A stretch of 7,583 nucleotides of DNA from Bdellovibrionales bacterium (GTDB lineage Bacteria > Bdellovibrionota > Bdellovibrionia > Bdellovibrionales > JAMPXM01): positions 1 to 7,583 of the forward strand of contig SXSP01000049.1 of assembly GCA_005792225.1 (NCBI GenBank), read 5' to 3'. Of the stretch, positions 1-6,130 are shown piece after piece; position 1 is the stretch's first letter, and the number at the start of each line of letters is the position of its first letter. The translations under genes were made by a program, and so were the position numbers. Under the pieces are notes generated by a model that was not told where the DNA came from, searched no databases, and was given only the letters and a program-made list of their open reading frames with translations.

Positions 1-2
1 GA

Positions 3-290
3 CTCGCCCCGAGGCACCAAACAACGGTGAGTCTCTCAAACGCGATCGGGCCGGCGGTCATCGAATTGAAAGAAACGATTTGGTCCCCTTACATCGATAA
101 AGATTTAGCCAACGTCACTCACGAACTCTCAGGATGGCAGACGACTGACCTCAACATTCGCACACTGGGAATGACGGATTGGGAAATCCGGGGCGGCATC
201 CTCAACCTCTTCGATCGTTCCCGCGAACTCACCTACGGGTACCCAGAGGAGCAGCGCCGGTTCTATCTCTCCGCGCTCCGGTTTTTCTAG
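3..290 (+). CDS. TonB-dependent outer-membrane receptor, C-terminal fragment
   Basis: The reading frame is open from the left edge and stops with TAG at 288-290, so this is the last ~95 codons of a longer gene; an internal GTG at 27 is unlikely to be the true start. The C-terminal part shows the classic end of a TonB-dependent receptor: a strand ending in NLFD, then a YGYP turn, then a final strand finishing in Phe (SALRFF), which serves as the barrel-insertion signal. BtuB-like receptors end the same way. Such proteins import vitamin B12, siderophores or other scarce ligands across the outer membrane using energy from TonB. The ligand cannot be told from this fragment. A TonB-type gene lies about 2.1 kb downstream on the same strand. 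Family confidence is good; substrate is unknown. Confidence 0.8.
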   Translation, partial: LAPRHQTTVSLSNAIGPAVIELKETIWSPYIDKDLANVTHELSGWQTTDLNIRTLGMTDWEIRGGILNLFDRSRELTYGYPEEQRRFYLSALRFF

Positions 291-323
291 TGAATGAGCT
301 GTTCAATTTTGCGGATTTACAAT

Positions 324-1142
324 CTATAGCTCTGTCCAATCGATAAGAAGACATCTGGCGGTCTCCGACTTTGATTTAGGAACTCGATCCGAGACTTCCT
401 CTATGATGGCGAGGAGCTGATTGCGAATCTGCTTTGCAAGCTCGACAGACAAAGACATAGGAGCTGTATAAACAAGGTCACCTTTTGCTCGTGTTCTCAG
501 ATATTCAGCTGATCGGATTCTCCAGTTCCTATGATGATGCTCAGAAAACGGCGATGTGTTAGAGACGTGCGAGAAGGACACGCCTTCTACGAGTTTCCCA
601 CTCTTCTTCTTCAGCATCCCGGCACTCAGAAGAAACTCAACTGTATCCGCGACAGTTGCCGTTTCAATTCTGAGCCTCTCTGCTAGCGAATCGAAATCAC
701 CGTAAAGACCCGTTGCGGCCAAATTTCGAATAGCGGCAGGAATCCAGGAAGAATAAAAGCGTGCCGCGACCTCTGGACTCAGAGTCTTTTCGTTCGTTAT
801 CCGGCGTCCAACCGCCGATCTCGCCTCTCTCGCTTCCGAAATCTGCTGCTCAAATTCCTCGCGCAATACGACAGAAGCGGCTCGAGCCTTGCTCACCAGA
901 AGGAGAAAAAAACGAACTTGGGCGCCACGTAGTCCCATGAATGAAGCGAGGTTCATGGCATGCTCTAAACCGAGCTGCCTTTCGCCGTTAAAGATTTGAC
1001 TCACGAGCGTAGTCGAGAGACCTAACGATCCTGCGATCTTGCGGTACTCTCCTCGTCCTTGGTGAGGTCGGGCGTCAATCCACGCTCGCACAAATGCCTT
1101 ATAGTCATTGAATTCATAAACGGAGGGTTTCGTCATTTGCAT
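324..1142 (-). CDS. TIGR02147 / DUF4423 family putative transcriptional regulator
   Basis: A 272-residue protein with no signal peptide, so probably cytoplasmic. The N-terminus (residues 8-22) has the family-typical Y-x-F-x-DY-x-x-F pattern. Residues ~33-66 form an XRE-like helix-turn-helix (RKIAGSLGLSTTLVSQIFNG, then ERQL). The C-terminal half (from ~F129, 'FYSSWIPAAIRNL') resembles DUF4423, with a winged-helix-like stretch around residues 150-180 ending in 'LLSAGMLKKKSGKLVEG'. Family members occur in Bdellovibrionota and Fibrobacteres; their ligands and targets are mostly unknown. Two in-frame ATGs (1142 and 1136) are possible starts, and neither has a strong Shine-Dalgarno. The gene is divergent from the secreted-protein gene at 1229, which makes that gene and itself the natural candidate targets. 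Regulatory direction cannot be judged from sequence. Confidence 0.85.
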   Translation of the reverse strand: MQMTKPSVYEFNDYKAFVRAWIDARPHQGRGEYRKIAGSLGLSTTLVSQIFNGERQLGLEHAMNLASFMGLRGAQVRFFLLLVSKARAASVVLREEFEQQISEAREARSAVGRRITNEKTLSPEVAARFYSSWIPAAIRNLAATGLYGDFDSLAERLRIETATVADTVEFLLSAGMLKKKSGKLVEGVSFSHVSNTSPFSEHHHRNWRIRSAEYLRTRAKGDLVYTAPMSLSVELAKQIRNQLLAIIEEVSDRVPKSKSETARCLLIDWTEL

Positions 1143-1228
1143 TTAGTTAAAGATCACGCGTAACTTTTTGCAAATTAAATCTATTTTCGAATGATTTGAA
1201 ATGCTCCACTCATGAGCATGGAGGGACT
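1143..1228. promoter_or_regulatory. Divergent AT-rich promoter region between regulator and secreted-protein gene
   Basis: These 86 bases must contain the promoters of both flanking genes. The centre holds TTTGCAAA (1167-1174), a perfect palindrome that supplies a TTGCAA hexamer on both strands, a 4/6 match to the sigma-70 -35 box. On the minus strand a weak -10-like TTAACT follows it after 17 nt. On the plus strand AATGAT follows after 16 nt. ACGCGT (1156-1161) is another short palindrome. Either palindrome could be an operator for the adjacent HTH regulator, but this is inference; the -10 matches are poor. Confidence 0.4.
1201..1219 (+). repeat. Inverted repeat (possible leader hairpin) before the secreted-protein start
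   Basis: ATGCTC (1201-1206) and GAGCAT (1214-1219) are perfect inverted repeats around a 7-base loop, with the 8-base palindrome CTCATGAG nested at 1209-1216. The right arm touches the GGAGGG ribosome-binding site (1220-1225). If transcribed, it would form a small hairpin directly beside the site of translation initiation; alternatively it is a DNA operator. The symmetry is seen directly; the function is inferred. Confidence 0.4.
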
Positions 1229-2236
1229 ATGAAAATACTCAATCAGACATATTTGACTTCAGCTTTTGTTCTTCTGATTACCTCAGCCGCTCATGGTGGA
1301 ACGCTCGATAGTGGCGGCGGATCAGCTGTTGTTTGCCGAAGCTCCGATGGAGCGATTCAATCCGCGGAAACGCTAGACTTATATGAAGCCCGCATAATGT
1401 ACGGACGAGAAATGAGTCGCAGATCTCAGTCGGTCGCGGAAATCGTGGACGTGAGCTTGAGCGCACTCCAAGATGAGGCTAGGTTTGGACTAAAATCGAA
1501 TGCAATTTGGTTGCTGCAAAACCTTCGTTTGCTCCCACCCGGCACGCGTCCTAAAGCAACTGATGATGTCATCGAATCCGTGGTTCCAGGCCATTGCAAA
1601 ATCGAAACGCTCGCTAATTTCGTAAATTGGGATTCAGTTCTCATCGACTCCGAAATTTGGTCCAAGCTTGATAATCTGAATCGAGCGGCCCTTGTTGCTC
1701 ACGAGGTGCTGTATCAACACGACCGTGTCACCCGAGGGGCCCAAGATTCTAGACGAACGCGTTTTCTTGTTGGACAGATTTTCAGCGAAGGCGTTCTTTC
1801 GCAGCCTATTATGGATGAAATTCCGGCGCGGACTGCGGTCTGCGAAAGCTCAGGCGTTGGCGGCATCGATGAGACCGGAACGCCAGTAAACCGATTTATT
1901 GCAACCGTCGTTAACGGTCAAATCCGACTTCAGTTTGCTCGACTGGGCGGAAAGCACCTTTTCTCGAAAACGTATATCGACACTCAGATACCCGCGCCCT
2001 CGGTGCCTGGAAATAGTTGGTGGTATGGACAAAATGTTTACCAACGGGTCACCAGCCTGCTCGAGTTTCCTGACTTCATTCGTCTTCACGAAGGTGAGCA
2101 GGAATGCAAAGAGATCCCTGGAAGTCGCGGAGGTGCAAAATGCAAATACTCACTCCTTTTGACCACTCACTCGAGTATCGACGCACGAACGACCGCGACC
2201 AAAATTAAATGCACGGATCTGTGGCCATCTCATTAA
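1229..2236 (+). CDS. Secreted cysteine-containing protein of unknown function (HExxY motif)
   Basis: A 335-residue protein when started at ATG 1229. This start is preferred over ATG 1196 because GGAGGG at 1220-1225 lies just upstream and translation then begins with a signal peptide: MKILN, a hydrophobic core to ~T18, and cleavage near A21-G23. The mature N-terminus has a Gly-rich 'DSGGGSAVVCR' stretch followed by 'LDLYEA', a pattern I associate with uncharacterised exported proteins of Bdellovibrio relatives. Residues 158-162 are HEVLY with an Arg shortly after; HExxH is not completed, so a zinc-peptidase assignment is not supported. Six cysteines (C36, C123, C205, C293, C305, C328) are all outside the signal peptide, compatible with three disulfides in the periplasm or outside the cell. 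The divergent regulator at 324-1142 is its likely controller. Function unknown. Confidence 0.8.
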   Translation: MKILNQTYLTSAFVLLITSAAHGGTLDSGGGSAVVCRSSDGAIQSAETLDLYEARIMYGREMSRRSQSVAEIVDVSLSALQDEARFGLKSNAIWLLQNLRLLPPGTRPKATDDVIESVVPGHCKIETLANFVNWDSVLIDSEIWSKLDNLNRAALVAHEVLYQHDRVTRGAQDSRRTRFLVGQIFSEGVLSQPIMDEIPARTAVCESSGVGGIDETGTPVNRFIATVVNGQIRLQFARLGGKHLFSKTYIDTQIPAPSVPGNSWWYGQNVYQRVTSLLEFPDFIRLHEGEQECKEIPGSRGGAKCKYSLLLTTHSSIDARTTATKIKCTDLWPSH

Positions 2237-2279
2237 GACTTCAGCTCGTGGGCCGATCTCTTTGAGGGGCTACCGGTCG

Positions 2280-2307
2280 CTGACCAATCCCGTGACACTA
2301 CTGTAAA
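2280..2307 (+). promoter_or_regulatory. Weak candidate promoter for tonB
   Basis: CTGACC (2280-2285) and TGTAAA (2302-2307) each match the sigma-70 consensus at 4 of 6 positions with a 16-nt spacer. It is the best hexamer pair I found by eye in the 172-base gap before tonB and would give a leader of roughly 95 nt. No experimental or comparative support; the promoter rules of this group are uncertain. Confidence 0.22.
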
Positions 2308-2332
2308 TCCGACAGGCCGCCGTGCCTCCTCC

Positions 2333-2359
2333 GCCACCCTCGGCTCTCTTGGGGGTGGC
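2333..2359 (+). repeat. GC-rich inverted repeat in the tonB leader
   Basis: GCCACCC (2333-2339) pairs perfectly with GGGTGGC (2353-2359) around a 13-base loop. No run of T follows, so it is not a normal intrinsic terminator. It may be a leader structure or a chance GC-rich repeat. A second small symmetric element, GAATT-GAT-AATTC, follows at 2364-2376. Confidence 0.35.
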
Positions 2360-2408
2360 CCGGGAATTGATAATTCTCCATGCGGACTTCCCTCACAGCG
2401 AGGCTCTC

Positions 2409-3668
2409 ATGGCAATTTTAGATGAACGAGACTTAAAACAACGCTCCATCGGCTGCATCGGCTTTTCGCTGATCGCGCATGCGGGCCTCATGGGCGTTTT
2501 GATGCTTTCCCCGCAAAAGCCGGCCCAAGACCCGGGCGGGCAAAACGGAAATGGCGAAGTCGCTTACCTCAATGTGGAAGGCGACCCGGGTTCCGGTGCG
2601 TCGGCCCCCACGCAACCGAACGGATCACCCAACGAAATGATGGTCGCATCGGCCAATGATCCTTCGGCTGTCGCTCTTCCGGAGAAACCGCCGGAAGTAC
2701 CAGAAAGGCCAGAAAAAAAGCCAGAAAAACAGATAGTCGCGCCCGCTCCGACACCGGCTCCGGCTCCGCCGCCGCCGCCCCCACCGCAAGAACTTCCGGC
2801 GAAAAAAGCCGTTCAACCAAAGCCGCTTCCGAAAAAAGCGGTCGCGAAAAAAGCGGCTCCCGCAAAAGCCGCCGTTGTGGCCGCCGAAAATGGAGACGTC
2901 GAAACCAAGGCCGAAGAGCAACTCTCGGACGAGGAGAAGGATCAATCCTTTATGCCTCTTCCTGAGAAAAACTCGGCCGAGCAGGGCGAGCAAGTTGAGG
3001 AAGCTCCTCAACCCATCGTCGCCACTCACGAGAGCACTTCATCGCAAGCGGAACCTGCAAAAGAAAAAGAAGCGGCCCCGGTCTCGGCTCCGGCTCCGGC
3101 CCCCGCGCCGACGGCCGCACCTGTCGCCGCACCGGCCCCCGTGGCTTCCGCTACTCCCGTAAAAGCTGCCGCAGCTTCGAGCGTTCCGGCGGAAGCATCG
3201 TCGACGGCCGGAACTTCTTCGGGCTCGACGATGAGCGCGAATGCACAGGGTGAAGGTCAAGGAGCCGCGGCTCAAGGAAAGGGTGCGAACGCCCTCGGTC
3301 AGGGCGTGGGTGCCGTCGCGGGCGCGCCATCCGGTCCGATTCGTGACGAATCAAAACTTGTTCCCCGCCCCGGCAATAAACAATTTAAGTATCCCTACCA
3401 GGAGCGCTTCAGCAACAAGCCGGGTGAGGTTCGCACCGCAACGGTCATCGGCCGAGTCACGCAAGACGGTTCCGTTGTTGATGTTTATGTCGAGAAGTCT
3501 TCAGGCTCAAAGGCGATGGACAAAGAGGCGCTCGAAACGTTCAGGCTCTGGAAATATATGCCGGGCCAAGAAGGTCTCGTTCGCAAGCCCGTGAATTTCG
3601 TCTTAGCGGGCGAAGCGCAAGAAGCAAAGGCCACTCTTGGTCGCGACAAAGCGGTCAAACCGCAATAA
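2409..3668 (+). CDS. tonB: TonB family energy-transducing protein
   Basis: A 419-residue inner-membrane protein that spans the periplasm and passes proton-motive energy from ExbB/ExbD to outer-membrane receptors. The ATG at 2409 is chosen over GTG 2322 because AGCGAGG precedes it and a short cytoplasmic N-terminus is then followed at once by the membrane anchor (residues ~13-33). The anchor contains S20-x-x-x-H24, matching the conserved SxxxH of E. coli TonB. A long low-complexity linker follows: Pro/Lys/Ala-rich at ~91-157, an acidic part, Ala/Pro-rich at ~222-262 and Gly/Gln-rich at ~278-310. The C-terminal TonB domain (~325-400) has the YP motif at 328-329, then dG-xV-x-dV-xV-x-SSG and RLWKYMP. 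It is clearly longer than E. coli TonB (about 240 residues), mainly through the linker. No exbB/exbD adjoins it. The gene symbol is by family, since genomes may have several paralogues. Confidence 0.9.
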   Translation: MAILDERDLKQRSIGCIGFSLIAHAGLMGVLMLSPQKPAQDPGGQNGNGEVAYLNVEGDPGSGASAPTQPNGSPNEMMVASANDPSAVALPEKPPEVPERPEKKPEKQIVAPAPTPAPAPPPPPPPQELPAKKAVQPKPLPKKAVAKKAAPAKAAVVAAENGDVETKAEEQLSDEEKDQSFMPLPEKNSAEQGEQVEEAPQPIVATHESTSSQAEPAKEKEAAPVSAPAPAPAPTAAPVAAPAPVASATPVKAAAASSVPAEASSTAGTSSGSTMSANAQGEGQGAAAQGKGANALGQGVGAVAGAPSGPIRDESKLVPRPGNKQFKYPYQERFSNKPGEVRTATVIGRVTQDGSVVDVYVEKSSGSKAMDKEALETFRLWKYMPGQEGLVRKPVNFVLAGEAQEAKATLGRDKAVKPQ

Positions 3669-3696
3669 GAATTAGAGACAATGAGCAGAAATACGA

Positions 3697-3731
3697 AAAG
3701 CCGACCTTTCAAGGGGTCGGCTTTCGTTTTT
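3697..3731. terminator. Strong, apparently bidirectional intrinsic terminator
   Basis: AAAGCCGACC (3697-3706) pairs perfectly with GGTCGGCTTT (3715-3724) as a 10-bp stem with an 8-base loop. On the plus strand it is followed by CG and TTTTT (3727-3731), ending tonB transcription 28 bases past its stop. On the minus strand the stem is followed by a T-rich TTTTCGTATTT, so the same hairpin can end the convergent small basic gene, whose stop lies at 3752. Confidence 0.88.
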
Positions 3732-3751
3732 AACACGCGAGCGGTGTCGAC

Positions 3752-3883
3752 TTACTTATCGCCGAAGAGAGCCTTCGCGGACTTAGTCGAACCTTTCGTG
3801 CGGAGAGCAGCTTTGCGTTTTGCGCCACGTTTTTGTGCTTTGCGTGCGCGGATAGTTTCAGTGCGTTGAGTTTTAGAAGCCAT
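3752..3883 (-). CDS. Small highly basic protein, 43 aa, function unknown
   Basis: The minus strand reads ATG at 3883 to TAA at 3752-3754. It gives 43 residues starting MASKTQRTETIRARKAQKRG and ending ALFGDK. There are nine Lys and six Arg against one Glu and one Asp, so net charge is about +13; no cysteine, no aromatic except one Phe near the end. The first half is probably a basic helix. AAAGGGGGAG ends 2 bases before the start codon, one of the best ribosome-binding sites in the window, and a strong terminator lies just past the stop. It starts 39 bases after the end of the barrel gene and may be co-transcribed, though a TTGACT hexamer at 3945-3940 could give its own promoter. Such composition suits RNA, ribosome or DNA binding, but I do not recognise the family and a function is not claimed. 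Coding status rests on the ribosome-binding site, position and clean reading frame. Confidence 0.78.
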   Translation of the reverse strand: MASKTQRTETIRARKAQKRGAKRKAALRTKGSTKSAKALFGDK

Positions 3884-3922
3884 GGCTCCCCCTTTGGAAC
3901 AATTTGCGGAAAACTTGAGCTA

Positions 3923-4786
3923 TCAAAATGGAAGCCACAAGTCAAACAGATGCCGGTAGCTATCGGCCACCCTTACGTCCTTTTGAAAAGTATAATCAAA
4001 ACTGAGCTTTGGACCCTTATATCCGAGGCCTGCCGTAAAGAACGTGCGGTCCTCGGTTTCCTTGAAGAGCCCACCGACCCGCATCGCGAAATCCGGGCGG
4101 AAATAGGAATCGATTCCAACCATGACGTCGGTTCGACGACCCGGATTGAACTTATCCGGGCGAACCAAATCCAATCGGAAGTGAAGGATCTTTTGGATGA
4201 TCAAATTCGAGCCGAGCGCGAATGTCGGAACAACCCTGACACTCTCGGGAACGGAATCGCTCGCCGGAACGATGTCGTAAGCAACGATCCCGATCCCTAA
4301 AAAATCGAGCGGAGTTACGAGAAGCCCCAGGTGTCCGTTGTATTGAACATGGTCTTGCCCCGAGCTGAGTTCGTCGCTTCGCCGATGGGCCGAAACTCCG
4401 AACGCGATTCTCTCGCCCATCAATTCGGCCAGCGAGAGTTGAATATCCGATTGCGTGTTCTTAACTCCGCCCCGGAGCGGCTCGACCGTGCGGCGAACGT
4501 AAGAAAGAGCCCCGGGGAAAGAGGCCCCTTCGCTCCCGTCGGATGCGAGAATGCTCCACTGCTTGAAGTCCCCATCTTTATCGTGGTGACCGAGGCCGTA
4601 ACTCCCGCTGATGTTGTACGTATTTAAGTGCGCGACCGATGCTGGATTCAATAGTCCCGCTTCGCTGGGATCAAGTGCCGCGCGGCCCGCGCCTCCGGTC
4701 GCCGAAGAAATCGGTCCGGTAAAAAACTGCGCGCGAGCCTGAACACCGGCGAGGAGAACGGCGAAAATCAAGATGAGCGTTTTCAT
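3923..4786 (-). CDS. Putative outer-membrane beta-barrel protein (FadL/PorV-like N-terminus)
   Basis: A 287-residue exported protein. Residues 1-19 are a signal peptide (MKTLILIFAVLLAGVQARA) with an ARA cleavage site before QFF. The mature N-terminus carries 'ATGGAGRAALDPSEAGLLNPAS' split around residues 29-50, the pattern seen at the start of FadL/PorV-type barrels. The rest alternates short amphipathic strands with Gly- and Asp-rich turns, and the chain ends in Phe (LWLPF), as barrels inserted by BamA do. It is shorter than FadL (over 400 residues), so a small barrel is expected; the cargo is unknown. It follows the lipoprotein gene by 74 bases on the same strand, suggesting one transcript. 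No clear Shine-Dalgarno precedes the ATG at 4786, which is odd and could mean weak or leaderless initiation. Outer-membrane barrel: likely; exact family: uncertain. Confidence 0.75.
   Translation of the reverse strand: MKTLILIFAVLLAGVQARAQFFTGPISSATGGAGRAALDPSEAGLLNPASVAHLNTYNISGSYGLGHHDKDGDFKQWSILASDGSEGASFPGALSYVRRTVEPLRGGVKNTQSDIQLSLAELMGERIAFGVSAHRRSDELSSGQDHVQYNGHLGLLVTPLDFLGIGIVAYDIVPASDSVPESVRVVPTFALGSNLIIQKILHFRLDLVRPDKFNPGRRTDVMVGIDSYFRPDFAMRVGGLFKETEDRTFFTAGLGYKGPKLSFDYTFQKDVRVADSYRHLFDLWLPF
3925..3945 (-). promoter_or_regulatory. Weak candidate promoter for the small basic gene
   Basis: On the minus strand TTGACT (3945-3940) matches the -35 consensus at 5 of 6 positions, but the only -10-like hexamer, GATAGC, lies 15 nt further on, just past this interval, and matches 3 of 6. 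The site overlaps the last codons of the upstream barrel gene. Suggestive only. Confidence 0.2.
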
Positions 4787-4860
4787 GCAAACTATGAGAA
4801 CGCACTCAAGCGGCGGCCGTCAACTGGACCACTCGGTTAATACGGCTCAGTGGATGCGGG

Positions 4861-6060
4861 TTAATTGGAACGATAGCAGATGCTGGCGTAAGCCATGCAC
4901 GCCATGTTCGCGTCGACGGTCGCGTTGTTGGTCGCGGGATTCGGCGTGCACTCGCGAGCCAGATCGTACTGAATGTACTTGTAGTCGCCGTAGCATCCTC
5001 TCCCGTTTTTCTTGGGCACGATGCACATCTTCGACATGTCGATATACCAATCCTCATGTTTCAAGATATTGCGGGCGAGTTTCAAGTCTTTGGCAGGAAC
5101 GGCAGGGTCCGCGTTCATGGCGCAACCAAAAGTTGCCGCGTCTTCCGCACGAATGATCTTGAAGCGAAGTCCGCAATTCCACGTCCCCTGGCGATCCGAG
5201 AGGTCCGAATAGTCCTGCTCGGTGACCGCCTGGAGAACGTTCGATGGATAGCTGGAATGCGAGTTCGGAATTTTCGTGAACCGCAAATGATAGCCGCGCC
5301 CGTACACGTTGCGATTCGGGTTCACGTTTGAACCCTCAAACACCGTCCCGTGCGAACGGGCGGCGTGTTCGTTCGAGCCAGTCGAGGCCATATCCGTGAA
5401 AGTTAAACCGAGTGAATAGTTATCCTGGTTGAGCCCCGAACGAACGGATTCCGCCATCGTTTCACTCTCGGTGAAGTAGATGGAAGCCTCCATGCGCGAG
5501 CCGTAAACCGAACCGTTGGTGAGATAACGGAGGCGTCGGCCTGGCGGCAATTCGACGAGCGCCTTGCTGATGCCGGTCGGACCCAGCTCTTCTAGTAGAT
5601 TCTGAAAGTCTTCGTTCGATTTCGCCGCGCCGGAGGACGAAACGACGGCCTGAAGATTCCCTGAACCGCGAATCGCGAGCTGCATGACGGTTGCGGCATT
5701 TGCCTTGCTCTCCGCAAGGATTCCCCAACGACCATCGGGCGTTTTTGACGAGACGTAATTGAGATAGGTGTCGGTTAAACGGAGCCCGCCGTTGTCATCG
5801 GTGAGTCCGAGCGTATCGCGATTGTCGTAGGCACCGGCGCGGTAGCTAAAATAAGCGCTCGTATCAAACGAGCCGACGGCTACCGACGAGCAAGACATAT
5901 AGCCAATTTGATTGAGCTTCGCATCGTAGGCGAAATCGAGTCGATCCGCCTCCGATTTCAAATTCGTTTCGTCAGGGATTCCTGGCTGCGTGCAGTTCTG
6001 AAACACGAGCAAGCAGCTGAGGCTTCCGACTAATAATGCGAATAGAGGGGCTTTTTTCAT
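4861..6060 (-). CDS. Cysteine-rich putative lipoprotein, function unknown
   Basis: A 399-residue protein. It starts with Lys-Lys and a hydrophobic segment ending in LLVFQNC, with C23 as the likely lipidated cysteine. The -3 to -1 residues F-Q-N depart from the classical L-[AS]-[GA]-C lipobox but resemble what I recall of Bdellovibrio lipoproteins. An earlier C16 (SLSC) is a poorer candidate. The mature chain has eight further cysteines: C57, then seven clustered at 296, 313, 346, 356, 371, 388 and 395. This suggests a disulfide-stabilised C-terminal domain outside the cytoplasm. The middle is Ser/Gly/Asn-rich and may be beta-structured. GGAG eight bases before the ATG supports the start. It is divergent from galU and leads a probable transcript with the barrel gene downstream, so a surface partnership between lipoprotein and barrel is possible. 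I do not recognise the family. Confidence 0.78.
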   Translation of the reverse strand: MKKAPLFALLVGSLSCLLVFQNCTQPGIPDETNLKSEADRLDFAYDAKLNQIGYMSCSSVAVGSFDTSAYFSYRAGAYDNRDTLGLTDDNGGLRLTDTYLNYVSSKTPDGRWGILAESKANAATVMQLAIRGSGNLQAVVSSSGAAKSNEDFQNLLEELGPTGISKALVELPPGRRLRYLTNGSVYGSRMEASIYFTESETMAESVRSGLNQDNYSLGLTFTDMASTGSNEHAARSHGTVFEGSNVNPNRNVYGRGYHLRFTKIPNSHSSYPSNVLQAVTEQDYSDLSDRQGTWNCGLRFKIIRAEDAATFGCAMNADPAVPAKDLKLARNILKHEDWYIDMSKMCIVPKKNGRGCYGDYKYIQYDLARECTPNPATNNATVDANMACMAYASICYRSN

Positions 6061-6130
6061 CCGCGAGACTCCGAACAGCTGTGCGTCATGTACTCTATCG
6101 GATCATTTTGATCGGATCTTTCGTCCCTCA

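Noticed and set aside
291..323. TGAA...TTCA as a terminator between the receptor and the regulator
   Set aside because: Only 4 bp pair and the T-run is short; no convincing terminator is present here.
1196..1228. Upstream ATG 1196 as the start of the secreted-protein gene
   Set aside because: It adds 11 residues before the signal peptide and has no ribosome-binding site, while ATG 1229 has GGAGGG and starts directly with MKILN and a hydrophobic core.
324..2236. Divergent regulator/secreted protein as a toxin-antitoxin pair
   Set aside because: The genes are divergent and large, the second product is exported by a signal peptide, and the regulator belongs to a family not known as an antitoxin.
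2322..2408. GTG 2322 as the tonB start
   Set aside because: It would add 29 residues with a run of five Pro before the anchor, which is atypical; ATG 2409 has an AGCGAGG site and gives a normal short cytoplasmic N-terminus.
2755..3140. Tandem GGCTCC/GCTCCG-like repeats as a DNA repeat or CRISPR-like array
   Set aside because: They encode Pro-Ala dipeptides in the TonB linker; there are no spacers and units are not uniform.
2569..3354. Several minus-strand and alternate-frame open frames across the tonB linker
   Set aside because: They are products of low-complexity GC-rich codons (Arg/Pro-rich shadows), have no ribosome-binding sites and overlap a certain gene.
3833..4627. Plus-strand open frames of 155 and 98 codons opposite the barrel gene
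   Set aside because: The minus-strand frame has a signal peptide, barrel pattern and terminal Phe; the plus-strand translations show no such features.
4829..4853. CCACT...AGTGG inverted repeat as a terminator after the lipoprotein gene
   Set aside because: The stem is only 5 bp with a long loop and no T-run on either strand.
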